A stretch of 10,551 nt of DNA, taken from Paracoccaceae bacterium (GTDB taxonomy: Bacteria > Pseudomonadota > Alphaproteobacteria > Rhodobacterales > Rhodobacteraceae). Position 1 is the stretch's first letter. Every line of letters begins with the position of its first letter. Positions 6,649 to 10,551 of the stretch are shown piece after piece. Location of the stretch: the NCBI GenBank assembly GCA_025458985.1, contig JALORM010000029.1, positions 1-10,551 of the forward strand. Direction: 5' to 3'. The notes beneath the pieces are model-generated. The model did not search any database and was not told the DNA's origin. It saw only the letters and a program-made list of their open reading frames with translations. A program made the translations under genes and the position numbers.

Positions 6649-7707
6649 ATGATCGGAGAGGATGACGCGCCCCGACACCAGATGCCACCCGGGCGCCCCG
6701 GCACAGACGCGCCACCCTCTGGCGTGGTGGCGATCGAGGCGCTTCCCGGCGCGGCCCCGATTTCCGAGGGCCTTGCTCTGGGGACAGGGCCTGACCTTCC
6801 CGAGGTCCTTTGCTCTGCGCTCTTCGGCCCGCCGGAGGGCTGCAACACCTACGCGCTGCTCGACGCCGGCCGGCTGCCGCACCTGCCCGAGTTGCTGGCG
6901 GCGTCGGGGCTGCCGCACCGCTGCCTCTTCACCGGCGCCGCGCAGGACACGCTCGGCGATGCCGCGCCCTGGCTCGTGGCGCTGGACCGTGACAGCACCG
7001 TCACGCGCAACCTCCTTACCGCAGGCGATGCCCCCTGGCAGATGTGGGACCGGCGGCTCGGGCCGCTCCTGCGCAGCGACAGACCGCTGCCCGACCTCTG
7101 GACACAGCTGCGCAAGTTCACGCTCCTGCCCTCGGGGGACGGCGGCCGCGCCTACTTCCGCTTCTGGGAGATCGGGACGTTGGAGGCCTACGTCTCCCGC
7201 CCGGACCGGTTTCCGGCGCTTGCAGCGTTGTACAGCCACGTGTTCGCGGGCTCGACAATCCTCTTCAACGCCTCGCGTCTGGGGCGCGTCTACTGCATGA
7301 CGGCCGCCCCCTCGGCCGGTCCGGCACGGATGCCCGAAGGGCTTCGCAACGACCTTCGGCGCGCGCGGTTCTACTCCAACATGCTCGACCAGGCCGAGGA
7401 CTTCGCCACAAGCTACCCCGACGAGACGGCGCGCTACGGACCGAACGCTGCCTTCCTGCACCGGCCTCTGCACGAGGCGGTGGAGGAGATCTACGCCGCT
7501 GGCCTTACCGAACCGCACCTGCGCGCCCGCTTCCTGATGCTTGCCGTGATCCTGTATCCCGCCCCCTGGCCTGCATTCCTCGCCGAACCCGCCTGGCAGA
7601 AGGTGCGCGCCGACCCTGCGCGGGCGAACGACCACTTCCGCGACTTCTGCGCGATGCTGAAGTATTCCTCCGCCAAGGGGCGGATCGACCTCGAGACATG
7701 GTGGTAA
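6649..7707 (+). CDS. DUF4123 type VI secretion effector adaptor/chaperone
   Basis: This is a 352-residue protein with a DUF4123 domain at about 67-185. Visible landmarks are NTYALLDAG at 66-74, LFTGAAQDTLGDAAPWLVAL at 93-112, the PDLWTQLRKF helix at 148-157, and the DGGRAYFRFWEIGTLEAYV strand-turn segment at 164-182. DUF4123 proteins (Tap/Tec) hold a cargo effector in the cytoplasm and load it onto the VgrG or PAAR tip of the type VI secretion needle. The C-terminal 150 residues are mainly helical and are probably the effector-specific part. Only 3 bases separate the stop from the effector gene. The start is uncertain: GGGGG precedes ATG 6649, but the first 45 residues are low-complexity, and an internal methionine at residue 12 could also serve. 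No spike gene is present in the window, so the partner spike must lie elsewhere. Confidence 0.88.
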   Translation: MIGEDDAPRHQMPPGRPGTDAPPSGVVAIEALPGAAPISEGLALGTGPDLPEVLCSALFGPPEGCNTYALLDAGRLPHLPELLAASGLPHRCLFTGAAQDTLGDAAPWLVALDRDSTVTRNLLTAGDAPWQMWDRRLGPLLRSDRPLPDLWTQLRKFTLLPSGDGGRAYFRFWEIGTLEAYVSRPDRFPALAALYSHVFAGSTILFNASRLGRVYCMTAAPSAGPARMPEGLRNDLRRARFYSNMLDQAEDFATSYPDETARYGPNAAFLHRPLHEAVEEIYAAGLTEPHLRARFLMLAVILYPAPWPAFLAEPAWQKVRADPARANDHFRDFCAMLKYSSAKGRIDLETWW

Positions 7708-7710
7708 GGC

Positions 7711-8568
7711 ATGGTCGCACCGGCAATTCCGTTGATCTACTGGGGCATCGGCATCCTCCTTGCCGGAGGCGCCTATGCCACGGCCCGAAGGATCCAGGAG
7801 GAAGAGACCGGCAGGGTCGAGCTTCCCGACAGCATTCGCCGCCTGCTGGACCCGGAGCCGGAGCCCGAGCGGGAGCCCGAACTTCAGCGCCGCCCTCCGC
7901 CGATCCCCCCGCCCTACCACCGCGAGAGGGAAGTCGAGGCGCGCCGCCGCTGCGAGGACGACCCCGAGCAGGACTGCGAGATGTGCAAGCCGCTGAAGGA
8001 AGGCCGGTCGACCCTGCCGCGGCACCGATTCCAGGGCGGCCCGGTGCGCAAGCCCAGCCCGCGGGCGCGCAGCGCGCTCTACCAGCACTTCGTCGCCGGC
8101 TGGCACCACTTCGAGGCCGCCGAGGACGATGCGGGCAACCTCGACGTGCGGATCGAGGAATGGAACTGGCGCCGGGGCGACGAGGGCAGCTGGGATGCGC
8201 TGGTGTACAGCGAGTGCAAGCTGCTGGAGTGCAAGCTGGGGTATCGGGATTTCCTGAATGAGGAAGAGCCGCGATATGATCGCGTGAACAGCAAGAAGCG
8301 ATTCCTCGGCACGTTGCAGGAAGCCTTCGAGGATCAGCTGACGGCGCAACATACTGCCTCCCGGTCTGAATGGCCGCATGTCGCTCTGGAGTGGATCTTC
8401 AGCGATCGGGCAGTGATGTGGCAATTCGTGGCGCTTCGAACGGCGCTGGGTTTCAACGAAGTCGGCAACCGCTACGTTCCCTATCACCTTGCGCCTGACG
8501 GCACGACCTTCGTCGGCGAACTCTACAGCGATGGCGCGGAAGACTACGGCTATTGGGAGGACAACTGA
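7711..8568 (+). CDS. Tox-REase-5-like nuclease effector (PD-(D/E)XK fold), probable T6SS cargo toxin
   Basis: This 285-residue protein is probably an antibacterial DNase delivered by type VI secretion. Residues 4-24 are a hydrophobic segment able to span a membrane, followed by a charged helix, then a Pro/Glu/Arg-rich linker (about 48-73). A cysteine group C81, C89, C92 precedes the toxin domain. The catalytic core shows WDA at 161-163, then ECK at 168-170 and ECK at 173-175, then GYRDFL; D162 with E173-x-K175 fits the PD-(D/E)XK pattern and resembles my memory of Tox-REase-5 proteins such as Pseudomonas TseT. Q209 sits in the later helix, and ALEWIFSDRAVMWQF at 225-239 is a typical late strand-helix unit. 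The order adaptor, toxin, immunity supports the call. Base composition shifts within the gene. The exact nuclease family is less certain than the fold. Confidence 0.8.
   Translation: MVAPAIPLIYWGIGILLAGGAYATARRIQEEETGRVELPDSIRRLLDPEPEPEREPELQRRPPPIPPPYHREREVEARRRCEDDPEQDCEMCKPLKEGRSTLPRHRFQGGPVRKPSPRARSALYQHFVAGWHHFEAAEDDAGNLDVRIEEWNWRRGDEGSWDALVYSECKLLECKLGYRDFLNEEEPRYDRVNSKKRFLGTLQEAFEDQLTAQHTASRSEWPHVALEWIFSDRAVMWQFVALRTALGFNEVGNRYVPYHLAPDGTTFVGELYSDGAEDYGYWEDN
8212..8238 (+). repeat. In-frame tandem duplication of the catalytic ECKL codons
   Basis: The 12-base word GAGTGCAAGCTG occurs at 8212-8223 and again at 8227-8238, separated by one CTG codon. It encodes ECKL-L-ECKL inside the predicted active-site strand of the nuclease effector. 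By comparison with the family pattern, the second copy (E173, K175) is the likelier catalytic pair and the first would be a neighbouring strand segment. The repeat is seen directly; its origin by slippage or chance is not known. Confidence 0.8.
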
Positions 8569-9377
8569 TGCGAAGACCCAGAACGCGTGAAGAGGCGCGG
8601 CAGCAGGCTCTGGAACAGCTCCGCTCTCGGCCCCGAAGCGCCGACGACGAGTCGCTCTATGCATGGTTTGCGCATCGTCCCGAAACGTTGGCCGAAGGCG
8701 TTCGTCAATTCGTCATGCTCGCGAAACGCCTGATTGGCACGAACCGATACGTCGAGTATTGGGATCATGCCAGAAATGCCAGCGAGCAAGACGCTGGAAG
8801 CGGCCTCGACATAGTCGCGGAACCGGACGAATTCATCCGTTTCTGGAGATCTCGGGGCAAGGGCGACGACAGGTTCTCGATTGGAACGACCGGCTTCAGT
8901 GAGTCGGTTCCGATTGCGGGCACGAAGTACTATACTGCCGGACTGAATTATAGCGGCGGCCTGCATCCCGAGAGGAACAATACCTTGGGCTTCTTCGGTC
9001 GCAGTTACACCGAACCGCGCGACCACACCCTCACCCTCGACGAATGGCGCGCCGTGGTCGCCGTAATCGTGGACTGGCGCGTCCCCCTCCACATCGGCAT
9101 CGGCTCGCGCAACTACCCGATCCATGACGCGGTCTTCGATCACCGCGCCTGGGCCGGGTGGATGGGCTGGTTCCCCGTGCGGATCGACCCTGTCGCGCTC
9201 CCCGACTTCGCGCTGACCTTTCCCATTGGCCCCGGAACCCTTGTCGCCGCGCAGGAGACGAACGTCATCACCACCGACCCCGCCCAGGTCGCCCGCGCGC
9301 AGGAGGTGGAGATCGCGCTGGTCGAACTCGGCGTCCTGCCGACGCAGGAGGACCTGATCGGTCTCAGGCTCCCCTGA
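8568..9377 (+). CDS. Imm52-like immunity protein for the nuclease effector
   Basis: This 269-residue soluble protein has no signal peptide or membrane segment, as expected for a cytoplasmic antidote that binds the nuclease. The start is set by TGATG, where the effector stop and this ATG share one base, with GGGAGG at 8555-8560 seven bases upstream; an in-frame TTG at 8553 is unlikely. Residues 31-66 (YAWFAHRPETLAEGV, then a helix and YVEYW) resemble the opening of Imm52, the family usually paired with Tox-REase-5 toxins. Later come the GLNYSGG and NTLGFFGR strands at 125-145 and the aromatic AWAGWMGWFPV segment at 194-204. Translational coupling fits the need to make antidote with toxin. The first half is poorer in GC than the second. 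The role follows mainly from position and pairing; the Imm52 assignment is from memory of the family. Confidence 0.72.
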   Translation: MRRPRTREEARQQALEQLRSRPRSADDESLYAWFAHRPETLAEGVRQFVMLAKRLIGTNRYVEYWDHARNASEQDAGSGLDIVAEPDEFIRFWRSRGKGDDRFSIGTTGFSESVPIAGTKYYTAGLNYSGGLHPERNNTLGFFGRSYTEPRDHTLTLDEWRAVVAVIVDWRVPLHIGIGSRNYPIHDAVFDHRAWAGWMGWFPVRIDPVALPDFALTFPIGPGTLVAAQETNVITTDPAQVARAQEVEIALVELGVLPTQEDLIGLRLP

Positions 9378-9392
9378 CAGCCCGCTGTCAGG
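9373..9392 (+). terminator. Hairpin at the end of the toxin-immunity cassette
   Basis: CCTGACAG at 9373-9380 and CTGTCAGG at 9385-9392 form a perfect 8-bp stem with a 4-base loop (CCCG). The left arm contains the TGA stop codon of the immunity gene. Only two T residues follow shortly after, so intrinsic termination may be inefficient, but the position between the cassette and the uvrB promoter suits a transcript end. Confidence 0.55.
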
Positions 9393-9400
9393 AGCGCGGC

Positions 9401-9428
9401 TTGAACGCGAACAAAAAGCGATCATGTT
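9401..9428 (+). promoter_or_regulatory. Candidate uvrB promoter with LexA-like box (GAAC-N7-GATC)
   Basis: TTGAAC at 9401-9406 and CATGTT at 9423-9428, 16 bases apart, form a modest promoter match. Within the spacer, GAAC (9409-9412), seven bases and GATC (9420-9423) make a spaced pair. Alphaproteobacterial LexA boxes are GTTC-N7-GTTC (reverse complement GAAC-N7-GAAC), and a GTTC-N7-GATC variant is reported from Rhodobacter, so this site differs from the general consensus by one base. It lies about 30 bases before the uvrB start, where a repressor would block transcription. The match is short and could occur by chance. Confidence 0.45.
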
Positions 9429-9454
9429 AGGGGGTCTGCGAAGGAATCGCCGCC

Positions 9455-10551
9455 ATGCCCCACAACAACATCAACGCAATCACCGAACGCCCCGACGTGC
9501 TGACCAGGCCCAAGCTGGAAGGCGGGCGGCGCTTCGTGATGCAGACCGAATTCCAGGCCGCCGGCGACCAGCCCAACGCCATCGCGGAACTCAGCGCCGG
9601 CGTGAGGGACGGCGAGCGGAACCAGGTCCTTCTCGGCGCGACCGGCACCGGCAAGACCTTCACAATGGCGAAGGTCATCGAGGAGACGCAGCGCCCTGCC
9701 ATCATCCTTGCACCCAACAAGACGCTGGCGGCGCAGCTTTACGGCGAGTTCAAGGGCTTCTTCCCCGAGAACGCGGTCGAATACTTCGTCAGCTACTACG
9801 ACTACTACCAGCCCGAGGCCTACGTCCCGCGGTCGGACACCTACATCGAGAAGGAAAGCCAGATCAACGAACAGATCGACCGGATGCGCCACTCGGCCAC
9901 CCGGGCGCTCTTGGAGCGCGACGACGTCATCATCGTCGCCTCGGTCAGCTGCATCTACGGCATCGGCTCGGTCGAGACGTATTCAGCCATGACGCAGGAC
10001 CTCGTGAAGGGCCAGTCCTACGACCAGCGCCAGGTGATGGGCGAACTCGTTGCCCAGCAGTACCGCCGCAACGACGCTGCCTTCCAGCGCGGGTCGTTCC
10101 GGGTGCGGGGCGACAGTCTGGAAGTCTGGCCGGCGCACCTCGAGGACCGCGCCTGGCGGTTTTCCTTCTTCGGCAACGAACTGGAGGGGATCACCGAGTT
10201 CGACCCCCTGACCGGCGAGCGCACCGACCAGTTCGACCGCATCCGCATCTATGCGAACTCGCACTACGTGACGCCCAGGCCTACGCTGCAGCAGGCGATC
10301 AAGGGGATACGGCTGGAGCTGAAGCAAAGACTGGACCAATTGGTTCAGGACGGAAAACTGCTTGAAGCCCAGCGGCTTGAGCAGCGGACCAACTTCGACC
10401 TCGAAATGTTTGAGGCGACGGGGTCCTGCAACGGGATCGAGAACTACTCGCGCTATCTGACGGGGCGCGCGCCGGGCGAGCCGCCGCCCACGCTGTTCGA
10501 ATTCATCCCCGACAACGCCATCGTCTTCGCCGACGAAAGCCATGTCAGCGT
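9455..10551 (+). CDS. uvrB: UvrB, excinuclease ABC subunit B (C-terminus outside window)
   Basis: UvrB is the DNA-damage verification helicase of nucleotide excision repair; it is loaded by UvrA and recruits UvrC for incision. The window holds 365 residues of a protein usually about 670-730 long. Walker A GATGTGKT is at 61-68, and the beta-hairpin motif YYDYYQPEAYVP that inserts between DNA strands is at 114-125. The UvrA-interaction region follows, with RGDSLEVWP and FFGNELEGITEFDPLTG near 218-250. The DEAD-like Walker B DESH at 360-363 lies just before the window edge. The ATG at 9455 has AAGGA at 9441-9445, nine bases upstream. About 25 residues precede the conserved core, a short extension common in this group. 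Every inspected motif is intact. It is a housekeeping gene that marks the right border of the accessory cassette. Confidence 0.98.
   Translation, partial: MPHNNINAITERPDVLTRPKLEGGRRFVMQTEFQAAGDQPNAIAELSAGVRDGERNQVLLGATGTGKTFTMAKVIEETQRPAIILAPNKTLAAQLYGEFKGFFPENAVEYFVSYYDYYQPEAYVPRSDTYIEKESQINEQIDRMRHSATRALLERDDVIIVASVSCIYGIGSVETYSAMTQDLVKGQSYDQRQVMGELVAQQYRRNDAAFQRGSFRVRGDSLEVWPAHLEDRAWRFSFFGNELEGITEFDPLTGERTDQFDRIRIYANSHYVTPRPTLQQAIKGIRLELKQRLDQLVQDGKLLEAQRLEQRTNFDLEMFEATGSCNGIENYSRYLTGRAPGEPPPTLFEFIPDNAIVFADESHVS

Noticed and set aside
6662..7300. ATG at 6662 with a better GGAGAGG ribosome-like site
   Set aside because: It opens a different frame (Arg/Ser/Pro-rich) that does not encode DUF4123; the match to a ribosome site appears accidental.
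6532..8664. A 710-codon open frame on the minus strand across the adaptor and effector genes
   Set aside because: It is a long antisense frame caused by high GC. Its protein is rich in Arg/Ala/Gly without domain pattern, whereas the plus strand encodes recognisable DUF4123 and nuclease domains.
8550..9425. A 291-codon minus-strand frame opposite the immunity gene
   Set aside because: It lies antisense to a gene translationally coupled to the toxin. No motif was found, and it would run across the terminator hairpin.

Overview
The window looks like a chromosomal piece of a GC-rich alphaproteobacterium, most likely from the Rhodobacter/Paracoccus group (Rhodobacterales). Three things suggest this. 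GC content is about two thirds in most blocks. There is a bacterial homologue of the NDUFS4 subunit of complex I, typical of alphaproteobacteria. A conserved uvrB lies at the right edge. The lineage is inferred from general knowledge and was not checked by a search.

Left half (1-6182): a sugar uptake and oxidation locus. Five minus-strand genes read leftwards from about 5250: an ApnO-like oxidoisomerase/dehydrogenase, a Gfo/Idh/MocA dehydrogenase, a periplasmic sugar-binding protein, a ribose-type permease and a duplicated-NBD sugar ATPase cut by the left edge. The pair of oxidoreductases beside a ribose-type ABC importer matches the known oxidative D-apiose pathway: D-apiose to apionolactone to apionate to 3-oxo-isoapionate. 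A divergent xylose-isomerase-like TIM-barrel gene (5349-6182) probably acts in the same catabolism. The 102-bp divergent gap carries a TTGACA box and repeated GTATG/ATGATG words that could be a regulator site.

Middle (6196-6507): a small NDUFS4-like complex I accessory subunit on the minus strand, convergent with the TIM-barrel gene.

Right half (6649-9377): a compact type VI secretion cargo cassette on the plus strand. It consists of a DUF4123 adaptor, a Tox-REase-5-like PD-(D/E)XK nuclease effector with an N-terminal hydrophobic segment, and a coupled Imm52-like immunity protein. No VgrG, PAAR or Hcp gene is present. The toxin catalytic region and the first part of the immunity gene are less GC-rich than their surroundings, which suggests an acquired module between housekeeping genes. 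A hairpin closes the cassette at the immunity stop codon.

Right edge (9455-10551): the N-terminal half of UvrB, preceded by a possible promoter containing a LexA-like GAAC-N7-GATC element. No stretch longer than 300 bases lacks a gene, and no rRNA, tRNA, CRISPR array or insertion sequence was seen.
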